Of a DNA stretch of 35,636 nt, positions 1 to 6,192 are shown piece by piece (the first letter of the stretch is position 1; every line of letters begins with the position of its first letter). The notes under the pieces were generated by a model that was not told the origin of the DNA, did no database searches, and saw only the letters and a program-made list of their open reading frames with translations. Source of the stretch: JAQUCI01 sp964553255 (GTDB taxonomy: Bacteria > Bacillota_I > Bacilli_A > Erysipelotrichales > Erysipelotrichaceae); contig CAZKJS010000015.1 in assembly GCA_964553255.1 (NCBI GenBank), positions 1-35,636 on the forward strand, read 5' to 3'. Made by a program: the position numbers and the translations under genes.

Positions 1-1129
1 ATAACATCAAAAGATAAGAAAGTGGTTGGCCATCAGATAGACGCAAAGGTTCCTTAGTATGTAGAAAACCCCGTAGAGTAAACTTAAACAAACTATTGTG
101 CATGATTATAGCACAGAATGCATCCATCACTTCAGGTGGGAATTGTTCATAATTCTTTATGTTCTTATATGCCGTAAGATAAGTCTTTGCTAATATTAGA
201 GCACTAAAATAAGCATGATCCATGTAAAGATAATCTTTTTCGACTGGATTTTCATGTATTGCACGATCTAAAAGAATCTTGCCCAAATTATGTTGAGCAT
301 AATATGGTTCAATTTCTATGCGGTTTAGATAACTTTCAGTTAACCGTTCAATGATTGCCTTAGCATATAGGCTGTTCAGATCACCAAGTCTTGATAGTGC
401 AAATTCATCCATACTACGATAAGACACATATGGTGTAAAGCCATAATCATCATTATTACTCTTATCTAACTTACAGACATAGGCTTTCATTTGTTGGTGA
501 GCGATCTCAAAAGGATAACCGACATCATGAAATAAAGAAGCAAGTCCCCAATACTCAAGAAAATGACAAGCCCCCTCTTTTCCATCATTTACATTATATT
601 TCTTGTTATAAGCCATACGAACAGCTGGTATATTTTTATATATGGCAAGCCCAATCAGAAACACATAAACCGAATGAGAATAGTGATCACGATGTTTCAT
701 AAGGAGCGAACTAGCATTAGCTTCGTGTTCTGATAACATTTCCAATAGCAAACCAGTTGAATCATACCCTACACCAAAAGGTTTAAATATCTCACAGTAA
801 CAATAATAGATATCAAAGGCATCTTCACGTGAACCAGAAGAAAGAAAGCGCCCAATAGCCATCTCAAAACTCAAGCGATCAAGATCTTTCTCCATATTAT
901 AAGGAATCTGTTGTTTTCCTGAACTTCGTCCATTAAAATCAGACAGAGAAGCTCTTTCTATTGTGCTAAGATCAAATTTAAGATCAACACACCAGTCACG
1001 AATAAAGCTTAATGCTTCATTACCATAGTTGCGCTTGGTTACTGTTATATTAGGTATACGAACAGTATCAGTTAATCCATAATTTTTAAGATTTTGTTCC
1101 TGCATTTTAAGCAAGGCGTTGTATCCCAT
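1..1129 (-). CDS. HD-domain protein, partial (C-terminus beyond the window)
   Basis: This reading frame stays open for 376 codons from ATG at 1129 down to the left edge, so it is the N-terminal part of a longer protein. An AGGAG ribosome binding site lies 6 bases before the start. The protein is soluble, with no signal peptide or membrane segment. A His-Asp pair at residues 201-202 (in SLFHDVGYPFEIAH), with further histidines at 149, 152, 305 and 344, resembles the metal-binding pattern of HD-superfamily phosphohydrolases. The match rests on motif spacing only; I do not recognise a named family, and no substrate can be assigned. The next gene upstream (methyltransferase, same strand) is about 150 bases away, and a separate promoter candidate lies between them, so it probably has its own transcript. 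Confidence 0.75.
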   Translation of the reverse strand, partial: MGYNALLKMQEQNLKNYGLTDTVRIPNITVTKRNYGNEALSFIRDWCVDLKFDLSTIERASLSDFNGRSSGKQQIPYNMEKDLDRLSFEMAIGRFLSSGSREDAFDIYYCYCEIFKPFGVGYDSTGLLLEMLSEHEANASSLLMKHRDHYSHSVYVFLIGLAIYKNIPAVRMAYNKKYNVNDGKEGACHFLEYWGLASLFHDVGYPFEIAHQQMKAYVCKLDKSNNDDYGFTPYVSYRSMDEFALSRLGDLNSLYAKAIIERLTESYLNRIEIEPYYAQHNLGKILLDRAIHENPVEKDYLYMDHAYFSALILAKTYLTAYKNIKNYEQFPPEVMDAFCAIIMHNSLFKFTLRGFLHTKEPLRLSDGQPLSYLLML

Positions 1130-1147
1130 GTTATTCTCCTTTGACAT

Positions 1148-1177
1148 TTGGTTATAAAAAAACCAATATATTGTCTA
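1148..1177 (-). promoter_or_regulatory. Candidate promoter with overlapping inverted repeat
   Basis: On the minus strand TAGACA (1172-1177) and TATAAC (1151-1156) are separated by 15 bases and lie just before the HD-domain gene. The -10 element sits inside a perfect 6-bp inverted repeat, TTGGTT (1148-1153) and AACCAA (1161-1166), with a 7-base loop. The repeat could be an operator or only a small hairpin. The short spacer makes the promoter call weak. Confidence 0.3.
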
Positions 1178-1276
1178 ATGAATGAAGATCATGCTACACA
1201 TAGGAAAATTTATTAAATTAATTATATCACAAGTTAGTTCTTCATTAAATAAACCATTATCGTTAAAAAGGATATT

Positions 1277-1894
1277 CTATGTTGGTGTACATATATACCA
1301 AGCGGCTCTAGCACTAACATCGATCACACGTACATCAGAAAAACATTCATTCATCTCTGACATGCATTCTTCCATTTCTGTTTGCGCTACATTTATAAAA
1401 TGAAAATAATCACCATGTTCAAGCCATTCTACAATTGAAGTTAATAAAGAACGATTCTTGTTGTAATCATAAATTATTACTTTTTCTTTAGTTACACGAC
1501 TCATTTCAATATACATTTTTCTTCTCTCGGTTTGTTTTAAACCATGAGCAACATATGAAGCAATTGATATATCAAATGATTTATCTTCAAATGGTAATCC
1601 TTCAAGTACATTAGCATGAAGAAAAGTAATCTTGTTATTTTCATACTTTCCTTTTGCAAGCTCTAACATTTTAACAGCCGGATCAACTCCTGTAACAGTT
1701 ATTCCTTTACTATCTAAAACCGCACATAAAGCTCCTGTTCCACATCCCACATCAAGAACAGTCTTATACATTGTTATATCAATATCATTAACGATATTAT
1801 CTACTATTTTATCGTAATAATTTTTCTGCCGTTTATAAAACAAGTCATAAAATGGTGCACTTGTATTGAACAACAAATGATTGTTTTTTCCCAT
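1277..1894 (-). CDS. Class I SAM-dependent methyltransferase
   Basis: The 205-residue protein has the Rossmann-fold methyltransferase motif I (VLDVGCGTG, residues 46-54), an acidic residue after beta 2 (GVDPA) that would bind the ribose of S-adenosylmethionine, and a motif IV-like segment (FDISIASYVAHGL). This is the methyltransferase type 11/25 pattern, which covers enzymes acting on small molecules, quinones and rRNA, so the substrate is not predictable. The ATG at 1894 follows GAGGA at a good distance. It stands alone between the HD-domain gene downstream and the divergent murQ upstream. Family confident, function unknown. Confidence 0.85.
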   Translation of the reverse strand: MGKNNHLLFNTSAPFYDLFYKRQKNYYDKIVDNIVNDIDITMYKTVLDVGCGTGALCAVLDSKGITVTGVDPAVKMLELAKGKYENNKITFLHANVLEGLPFEDKSFDISIASYVAHGLKQTERRKMYIEMSRVTKEKVIIYDYNKNRSLLTSIVEWLEHGDYFHFINVAQTEMEECMSEMNECFSDVRVIDVSARAAWYICTPT

Positions 1895-1993
1895 AGCACA
1901 TTCCTCTTTTTTGATTACTTTATCTAATTAGAATATAACATGATTTATATGTTTAAATGAACGTAAATTTATACTTATTATTTCTTTAAATGC

Positions 1994-2040
1994 TGTTTGA
2001 GTTTACAGTTTCTTTACGATATATTGTATATATAAAGAGG
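1994..2040 (+). promoter_or_regulatory. murQ upstream region with near-palindrome, duplicated at 3162-3208
   Basis: The 47 bases directly before the murQ ribosome binding site recur upstream of thiN. Conserved blocks are TGTTTGAGTTTA and TCTTTACGATATATTGTAT. The core ACGATATATTGT is almost palindromic (half-site ACRATA), as expected for a dimeric repressor's operator. TTTACA and TATATA-like elements are present but their spacing (about 19) is not ideal. Operator function is inference. Confidence 0.4.
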
Positions 2041-2048
2041 TAATAAAA

Positions 2049-2957
2049 ATGAGAAAAGATTTAGCTCGCTTAGAAACAGAAAACAGGAATTATAATACCG
2101 ATAACATCGATGTAGTTTCAACTATGGAAGTATTAAGAATGATTAATGATGAAGATCAAACTGTTGCTTATGCAATTCAAAAAGTATTACCTGCTATCGA
2201 AAAATTAACAGATGCATACATCAATACTCTTAACTCTGGTAAAAGAGTATTCTATATTGGGGCTGGAACTTCAGGAAGATTAGCTTTTATTGACGCTGCT
2301 GAGCTTGTACCTACTTATGGTTTACCTGATTATTTAGTGGTTAGTATTATGGCTGGAGGATTACCCGCTATGAGACGTGCTAAGGAATACGCAGAAGACC
2401 ACGGCGAAGATGGTGTAAAAGACTTAAAAGAAGCTAATATAGCTAAAGGTGATTTACTGATCGGTCTTGCGGCTAGTGGAAGAACACCTTACGTTAAAGA
2501 AGCCCTACAATTTGCTAAAAGTATTGGTGTTGTTACTGGATCTATTTCATGCGTATCAAATGCGGAAATATCACAAATCGTTGATTACCCTATTGAAGTT
2601 GTTGTAGGTCAAGAAGTTGTTTTAGGTTCAACTAGAATGAAATCAGGTACTGCCCAAAAACTTGTTTTAAACATGATATCCACTGCTGTATGTGTACGAA
2701 CAGGAAGAACTTATAAAAATTTAACACTATCAAAACCAACAACCGAAAAAGGTTATTATCGTCGCATCCGTACCCATTCTAAAGAACTGAATGTTACTGA
2801 AGAAGTATATGAAAAAGTATTCATTGAAGCTGAACAAGACGCTAAAGTCGCTTTAGTCATGATTAAAGCAGGTTATACTAAACAAGAAAGTATAGCCCTA
2901 ATTGAAAAGCATCAAGGCAGAGTACGCGAAGCTCTAAGATCCATAGGATTAGATTAG
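2049..2957 (+). CDS. murQ: N-acetylmuramic acid 6-phosphate etherase MurQ
   Basis: MurQ cleaves the lactyl ether of N-acetylmuramate 6-phosphate, giving N-acetylglucosamine 6-phosphate and D-lactate, a step of peptidoglycan sugar recycling in the cytoplasm. The 302-residue length is typical. The SIS fold signature GAGTSGRLAFIDAAEL lies at residues 71-86, with the likely catalytic Glu85 inside it; TRMKSGTAQKLVLNM is the second conserved block, and the C-terminal helical domain ends in GRVREAL. ATG at 2049 follows an AAAGAGG ribosome binding site. No MurNAc PTS transporter or MurR regulator is next to it, so the gene is apparently monocistronic. HPr at the other end of the window would feed a PTS elsewhere. 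Confidence 0.96.
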   Translation: MRKDLARLETENRNYNTDNIDVVSTMEVLRMINDEDQTVAYAIQKVLPAIEKLTDAYINTLNSGKRVFYIGAGTSGRLAFIDAAELVPTYGLPDYLVVSIMAGGLPAMRRAKEYAEDHGEDGVKDLKEANIAKGDLLIGLAASGRTPYVKEALQFAKSIGVVTGSISCVSNAEISQIVDYPIEVVVGQEVVLGSTRMKSGTAQKLVLNMISTAVCVRTGRTYKNLTLSKPTTEKGYYRRIRTHSKELNVTEEVYEKVFIEAEQDAKVALVMIKAGYTKQESIALIEKHQGRVREALRSIGLD

Positions 2958-3314
2958 AACCGTTCTTCATTTGGTTGTAAATAAAATTAGGCAAAATATA
3001 TAACTACGATGTTTGTATCAACATGTTTTTTCGAATTACTTATTTGTCACTATTGCAAGTTTCTTTGGTAGTATCAATAATCTTATATTTGAAACGAAAC
3101 CCAACCATCTATATGATAGAATTTGAGAATATGTTCAAAGTTGGAATGGTATACAAACTGATGTTTGAGTTTAAATCATCTTTACGATATATTGTATTTA
3201 ATAAAAGGTTACAATAAACGAAACGCTTTATCTCATTGAAGTAGTTTAAGCTATATTTCATATAACATCTAAGCATCAAATGCTAGCCTTAATTAACAAA
3301 GAGGGGTGATTACT
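2958..3314. other. Intergenic region murQ-thiN, no gene recognised
   Basis: About 357 bases without a supported gene. A 64-codon frame (3023-3217) lacks a ribosome binding site and family resemblance. The region holds a second copy of the murQ upstream sequence (3162-3208) and a short hairpin around 3270-3283 (AGCAT-caa-ATGCT). I looked for a TPP riboswitch in front of thiN and saw no recognisable conserved core. Confidence 0.6.
3162..3208 (+). repeat. Second copy of the murQ upstream sequence
   Basis: Repeats 1994-2040 with two long identical blocks (TGTTTGAGTTTA, and TCTTTACGATATATTGTAT) and the same distances between them. Here it is followed by AATAAAAGG rather than a gene start; the next gene, thiN, begins about 105 bases on. 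It may be a promoter/operator for a longer thiN leader, or a relic of a gene duplication whose coding part has decayed. Confidence 0.6.
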
Positions 3315-3944
3315 ATGAGACGTTGTGTAATTGTGGGTGGTGCAGATATCAACAATTATCATTTTATTAACAGCAAGTTATTTGATGATGACTATGTCAT
3401 TTTCTGTGATAGTGGTTTAAAGCATTTGGATCATCTACAAGCAAAACCAAGTCTGATCATTGGTGACTTCGATTCCCATGATAATCCTCATCTTGATGTA
3501 GAAACTATCGTTCTTCCAAGCGAAAAGGATGATACCGATACAGTCTGTGCCGTCAAAGAAGCAATCCGAAGAGGTTTTGATGACTTTCTATTGATAGGCG
3601 TTGTCGGCGCAAGACTTGACCACACCCTCGGTAATTTATCTATACTGTTGTATCTTGATTCACTCGGAAAGAATGGTAGCATCATAGACGATTATTCCGA
3701 AATGGAAATTGTTTCTAGAAAACCGGTTTCTATTTGTGATCAGTATTCATTCTTCTCTTTATTGAATATTACGGGTTGTGCTAATGGTATTACTGTTACT
3801 GGCGCAAAGTATCCGTTGACTAACGCAGAAATTTCAAGCGAATACCAATATGGTATAAGTAACGAAGTATTACCAGGCCAAAAAGCAACAGTAATTGTTA
3901 TATCTGGGAAACTGCTCTTGATAAAAATCAATAGGGATTACTAA
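3315..3944 (+). CDS. thiN: Thiamine pyrophosphokinase
   Basis: Transfers pyrophosphate from ATP to thiamine, giving thiamine diphosphate. The 209-residue protein shows the family's three signatures in order: GDFDS (residues 50-54), DDTDT (72-76) and GARLDHTLGN (98-107), which bind Mg-ATP and thiamine; the C-terminal beta domain follows. I prefer ATG 3315 over the in-frame GTG 3306, because GAGGGG at 3301-3306 is then an ideal ribosome binding site eight bases upstream. No other thiamine gene is adjacent, so the cell probably salvages thiamine. The gene is closed by the terminator at 3953-3986 and lies immediately outside the integrated element. Confidence 0.93.
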   Translation: MRRCVIVGGADINNYHFINSKLFDDDYVIFCDSGLKHLDHLQAKPSLIIGDFDSHDNPHLDVETIVLPSEKDDTDTVCAVKEAIRRGFDDFLLIGVVGARLDHTLGNLSILLYLDSLGKNGSIIDDYSEMEIVSRKPVSICDQYSFFSLLNITGCANGITVTGAKYPLTNAEISSEYQYGISNEVLPGQKATVIVISGKLLLIKINRDY

Positions 3945-3952
3945 TGAAAAAC

Positions 3953-3986
3953 GCTTCACTCACTTAATGATATTGAAGCATTTTTT
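3953..3986 (+). terminator. Intrinsic terminator after thiN
   Basis: GCTTCA (3953-3958) pairs with TGAAGC (3974-3979), followed by ATTTTTT. On the opposite strand the stem is followed by GTTTTTC, so it may also stop minus-strand transcripts, such as the tRNA-Ala transcript before the element inserted. Confidence 0.75.
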
Positions 3987-4056
3987 CTAATATCTCTGTT
4001 TCCGTTTTGTCCTTAGACCATAGCTTATTGTGTTTTTAATGTATACCCTCATGAGG

Positions 4057-4074
4057 TTGGTGGAGATGAGGGGA
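4057..4074 (+). repeat. Left attachment site core (att)
   Basis: TTGGTGGAGATGAGGGGA, identical to 10303-10320. It equals the terminal 17 bases of the tRNA-Ala gene, CCA included, plus one base, with no remaining tRNA beside it. The flanks differ on both sides (G/C before, A/T after), so the identity ends sharply, as expected for a recombination core. Confidence 0.9.
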
Positions 4075-4097
4075 AACGATTAATGCGTTTCCTTTCA
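4072..4097 (+). terminator. Hairpin at left element end, possible terminator
   Basis: GGAAACG (4072-4078) and CGTTTCC (4086-4092) form a 7-bp perfect stem with loop ATTAATG, followed by TTTCATTT. It overlaps the last bases of the att core. It could stop transcription entering the element from thiN, or play a part in the attachment site. Confidence 0.4.
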
Positions 4098-4177
4098 TTT
4101 GATTAAGACTACAAATCTAGTGTTTTAGGGCTTTTAGCAAACTTTAAGTTTATATGAAAGTTAACTATTAATATAAA

Positions 4178-4200
4178 TCTTCTCAAAATCTTCTCAATAA
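4178..4200 (+). repeat. Left arm-type direct repeats (TCTTCTCA x2)
   Basis: TCTTCTCA occurs at 4178-4185 and 4189-4196, 11 bp apart. The 22-base stretch CTTCTCAAAATCTTCTCAATAA recurs near the right end (10245-10266) with two mismatches and the same 11-bp phasing. Pairs of short direct repeats inside both ends are how Tn916/lambda-type integrases hold their arms through the N-terminal domain. Confidence 0.65.
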
Positions 4201-4332
4201 TAACAGATATAGAATCACATTGAAATAGTAAATTAGTAAAAATATTTGTTGTATTTAGTTGTTGATATTGATGTTATTTTGATATTAATATGCTATTATT
4301 TGAATATTATTGTATTTTGTAACATATTTGTG

Positions 4333-4359
4333 TTGACAAATTGCTGCAAAAGTGATAAT
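4333..4359 (+). promoter_or_regulatory. Promoter of the RHH (CopG-like) gene
   Basis: Perfect -35 TTGACA (4333-4338) and -10 GATAAT (4354-4359) with a short 15-base spacer. It is followed by AAGGAG (4368-4373) seven bases before ATG 4381. A short spacer is often seen in regulated promoters; the RHH protein may repress it. Confidence 0.55.
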
Positions 4360-4380
4360 TTATGATTAAGGAGTGATAAT

Positions 4381-4668
4381 ATGGTAAAAACAAAGAAGGA
4401 AAGTAAGAAAATGAGACTTTCAATACCACTATCTGAGCATATATACAACTTGATTGAAATTGAAGCCAACAAAATTGGTATATCAATGTCTGCTTATGCT
4501 GCTTATCTAATCGGTGAGAGTATAAATCAAAAAACTCAAGCTTATCAAATGTTAATGTCTGAAGTAACTGGGCAAGTTGGTAAAAAAATATCAGAAATGC
4601 CTATAAATGAAGAAGGATCTAAAAAGCTTCTTGAAGATATTAGAAATTTAAAATTACCAATTAAGTAA
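4381..4668 (+). CDS. Ribbon-helix-helix (CopG-like) protein, putative copy-number repressor
   Basis: A 95-residue protein. Residues 10-46 read as a ribbon-helix-helix domain: a basic N-terminus, a beta strand MRLSIPLS, helix A (HIYNLIEIEANKIG) and helix B (SMSAYAAYLIGESI). RHH proteins bind operators as dimers with the ribbon in the major groove. Position matters: it is the first gene of the element, followed by a candidate antisense RNA and then rep, exactly the order copG, RNA II, repB in pMV158-family plasmids. CopG there has only 45 residues; this one has an extra C-terminal half of unknown role. A role in copy control is inferred from fold and order. A relaxosome accessory role is less likely because no relaxase gene is present. 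Confidence 0.75.
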   Translation: MVKTKKESKKMRLSIPLSEHIYNLIEIEANKIGISMSAYAAYLIGESINQKTQAYQMLMSEVTGQVGKKISEMPINEEGSKKLLEDIRNLKLPIK

Positions 4669-4733
4669 AAAAAAGCAACCTGTCTGATCTTGGCGGACTG
4701 AACAAGTTGCTACTCACCACAAGAATAGTGGCT
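4667..4733 (-). ncRNA. Candidate antisense (counter-transcribed) RNA controlling rep
   Basis: The minus strand carries a perfect extended -10, TGTTATAAT (4748 down to 4740). A transcript starting near 4733 would form a small hairpin (CCAC/GTGG, 4717-4731). It would then form a terminator hairpin: AGCAAC-TGT (4702-4711, read on minus) pairing with 4674-4683, with one mismatch, followed by eight U (4667-4674). The result is a compact RNA of about 67 bases with a large 18-base loop, complementary to the mRNA leader between the RHH gene and rep. That is the size, place and orientation of plasmid counter-transcribed RNAs such as RNA II of pMV158. There is no good -35, and expression is not shown. 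Confidence 0.6.
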
Positions 4734-4739
4734 ATTTAT

Positions 4740-4748
4740 ATTATAACA
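4740..4748 (-). promoter_or_regulatory. Extended -10 promoter for the candidate antisense RNA
   Basis: TGTTATAAT on the minus strand. It lies inside a longer imperfect palindrome (about 4730-4770) in which GGCTATTTATA faces TGTAAATAACC. A TTTACA sits 14 bases upstream, too close for a canonical -35, so activity would rest on the extended -10. Confidence 0.5.
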
Positions 4749-4819
4749 TTATTTATAGATGTAAATAACCTCTATTCTAAACAATCAAAATTAATTTAAT
4801 AATGAATGGAGGTTTTTAT

Positions 4820-5005
4820 ATGATACAACGTCTATATCAACTAACGATATTAACAAGCACAAATGCAAATCAACGCCTAATTGCGTTTACTTTATGTAAC
4901 GCAATTAGGCACTTTCTGCTTGAAGATGTCCTAAAGAGTAGTATTACCTTTAGGACACTTCTGTGTCGTGTGTCAGAAAGCAGGTCTATTTATGGTTGGT
5001 TATAG
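4820..5005 (+). CDS. Possible leader peptide overlapping the rep start
   Basis: A 61-codon frame starting at ATG 4820 behind a strong ribosome binding site (AATGGAGG, seven bases upstream). It runs through both origin hairpins and stops at 5003-5005, overlapping the rep ATG (4992) by 14 bases in another frame. The peptide has no recognisable domain. The rep start itself has only a modest AGCAGG site, so translation of this frame could open the hairpins and couple to rep, as the Tap peptide does for RepA in IncFII plasmids. The alternative is that it is a chance frame across the origin. Confidence 0.35.
   Translation: MIQRLYQLTILTSTNANQRLIAFTLCNAIRHFLLEDVLKSSITFRTLLCRVSESRSIYGWL
4875..4910 (+). 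repeat. Perfect 13-bp inverted repeat in the origin region
   Basis: GCCTAATTGCGTT (4875-4887) and AACGCAATTAGGC (4898-4910) are perfect complements around the loop TACTTTATGT. There is no U-run, so it is not a terminator. Lying 11 bases before the origin stem-loop, it may be a Rep-binding structure, a single-strand origin, or an RNA hairpin that controls rep translation. Confidence 0.7.
4922..4961 (+). other. Rolling-circle origin: stem-loop with nonanucleotide TAGTATTAC
   Basis: TGTCCTAAAG (4927-4936) pairs perfectly with CTTTAGGACA (4948-4957). GAAG/CTTC (4922-4925, 4958-4961) extend the stem past one bulged A. The 11-base loop ends in TAGTATTAC (4939-4947). In geminiviruses, nanoviruses and circoviruses Rep nicks NANTATT/AC at the top of such a stem, and TAGTATTAC is the nanovirus form. 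The predicted nick is between 4945 and 4946. The CRESS-type rep gene starts 30 bases downstream, and two GTGTC words follow the stem at once. Function is inferred, but stem, loop motif, location and partner protein all agree. Confidence 0.85.
4963..4974 (+). repeat. Iteron-like GTGTC repeats beside the origin
   Basis: GTGTC occurs at 4963-4967 and 4970-4974, seven bases apart, with an inverted GACAC in the right stem arm (4954-4958). CRESS viruses carry short tandem Rep-binding iterons beside the stem-loop. The repeats are short, so chance is possible. Confidence 0.45.
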
Positions 5006-5921
5006 ATCTCGTAAATGGCAACTTACCATCAATAATCCATTAGACTATGGCATGAACCACGATACAATCAATCAAATCATTAATGATCTTTCCCCTATAT
5101 ATTACTGTCTTTGTGATGAAACTGGAGATAGTGGCACATACCACACTCATATATATATGCACTTCACTAATGCAAGAAGGTTTGAAACATTAAAATTACA
5201 CTTTGATTCAGCTCATATAGAAAAAGCAAATGGTTCTGTAATTGATAATAGAAACTATATCCGTAAAGAAGGCAAGTATGAAACTAGCGATAAAAAAGAA
5301 ACTAATCACATTGAAACATTTGAGGAGTATGGAGAAATCCCAGAAGAGAAGCAAGGAAAACGAACTGATCTTGAAGATATTTATCTGATGATCAATGAGG
5401 GAAAAAGCAAACTTGAAATTCTTGAGTGTTATCCTTCATTTATGAGATATTTAAAAAATTATGACGAAGTTATTAATTTAAAAATAGATGAAGTATACAG
5501 CAGTAAATGGAGAAATCTAGTTGTTAACTATATTTATGGACCATCAGGAACAGGTAAAACCAGATCTATTATGGATAAATATGGTTACAATGAAGTTTAT
5601 AGAATAACGAACTATAAGAACCCTTTTGATATGTATAACTATCAAAAAATAATTATATTTGAAGAATTTAGAAATTCACTACCGATCAAAGACATGCTTA
5701 ATTACTTAGATGGTTATCCTTTAATACTTCCCTGTAGATTTAATGATAAAAGAGCCTGTTATGAAGAAGTTTATATTATTAGTAATATAGATATTAAAAA
5801 TCAATATACATATATTCAAGAAAATGAATATAATACTTATTTGGCATTATTAAGAAGAATACATCATGTATATTATTTTGATGATCAACAAATACATGAG
5901 GAGTATCCATATGAGAGATAG
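4992..5921 (+). CDS. rep: CRESS-DNA-virus-like replication initiator (HUH endonuclease + SF3 helicase)
   Basis: Rolling-circle initiator of 309 residues with the full eukaryotic-virus-type Rep order. HUH motif I is WQLTINNP (9-16), motif II HTHIYMHF (51-58) with both metal-binding histidines, and motif III YIRK (89-92) with nicking Tyr89. The helicase follows with Walker A GPSGTGKT (183-190), Walker B IIIFEEF (220-226) and motif C IISN with Asn265. Plasmid Rep_1, Rep_2 and Rep_trans families lack this combination; CRESS viruses and bacterial pCRESS or phytoplasma plasmids have it. ATG 4992 behind AGCAGG is preferred over the upstream GTG 4968, which has no ribosome binding site and would extend into the iterons. 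It overlaps the next gene by 11 bases. All catalytic residues look intact. Confidence 0.93.
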   Translation: MVGYRSRKWQLTINNPLDYGMNHDTINQIINDLSPIYYCLCDETGDSGTYHTHIYMHFTNARRFETLKLHFDSAHIEKANGSVIDNRNYIRKEGKYETSDKKETNHIETFEEYGEIPEEKQGKRTDLEDIYLMINEGKSKLEILECYPSFMRYLKNYDEVINLKIDEVYSSKWRNLVVNYIYGPSGTGKTRSIMDKYGYNEVYRITNYKNPFDMYNYQKIIIFEEFRNSLPIKDMLNYLDGYPLILPCRFNDKRACYEEVYIISNIDIKNQYTYIQENEYNTYLALLRRIHHVYYFDDQQIHEEYPYER

Positions 5922-6192
5922 CTTAACATGGAGAGATAGATATTTACTATCCATCAGTGAAGAGATGACAGTTAAAGATATTATGGCTCTCAGAAACGTA
6001 GGACAAGCCACAGCATTGAAAATAAGGCAGAAAGCTATAGATTACTGTTTAGTTAATAACATCGATCTCATGGGTATTAAAGTTCCCACAATCGCCGTAC
6101 ACGAAGCTACAAAGCTTGATATTGAGTATTATTATCAAAAAATGTTACTTGAGGCAAGAGCAAAGGAAGTGATCAACTATGCCGGCATATAA
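5911..6192 (+). CDS. Small DUF3173-like protein, possible excision/integration factor
   Basis: A 93-residue protein whose ATG at 5911 follows GAGGAG at seven bases. The start overlaps the end of rep and its end overlaps the integrase start by 14 bases, so the three are translated as one unit. Residues 17-60 (TVKDIMALRNVGQATALKIR onward to VPTIAVHEAT) look like a short helical DNA-binding domain, and recall DUF3173 proteins, which sit just before integrases in integrative conjugative elements of Bacillota. The segment reads like a helix-hairpin/helix-turn-helix. A recombination directionality (Xis) role is inferred from size and place; it could also regulate rep. Confidence 0.6.
   Translation: MRDSLTWRDRYLLSISEEMTVKDIMALRNVGQATALKIRQKAIDYCLVNNIDLMGIKVPTIAVHEATKLDIEYYYQKMLLEARAKEVINYAGI

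Larger units (their letters stand above)
4075..4380. other. Left end of the element: no gene; arm sites, AT-rich repeats, promoter
   Basis: No coding frame is seen. It contains the end hairpin, the left integrase arm-site pair (4178-4196), a very AT-rich stretch with repeated TTGATATT and TATT words (about 4255-4320) that could bind the RHH protein or the integrase, and the promoter of the first element gene. Confidence 0.6.

Noticed and set aside
1182..1403. Plus-strand frame at the end of the methyltransferase gene
   Set aside because: It is mostly antisense to a well-supported gene and has no good start site.
3023..3217. 64-codon frame between murQ and thiN
   Set aside because: No ribosome binding site or family resemblance, and its end runs through the duplicated regulatory sequence.
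3208..3314. Possible TPP riboswitch before thiN
   Set aside because: The region is short and I could not find the conserved thi-box core sequences.
4381..4668. RHH protein as a MobC/relaxosome accessory factor or antitoxin
   Set aside because: No relaxase and no toxin-like gene is beside it; order with the antisense RNA and rep fits copy control better.
4674..4711. Hairpin as terminator of the plus-strand RHH gene
   Set aside because: There is no T-run after the stem on the plus strand; the T8 follows on the minus strand only.
4968..4991. Upstream GTG start for rep
   Set aside because: It has no ribosome binding site and would place the coding start inside the GTGTC repeats; ATG 4992 precedes the HUH motif I by eight residues and has an AGCAGG site.
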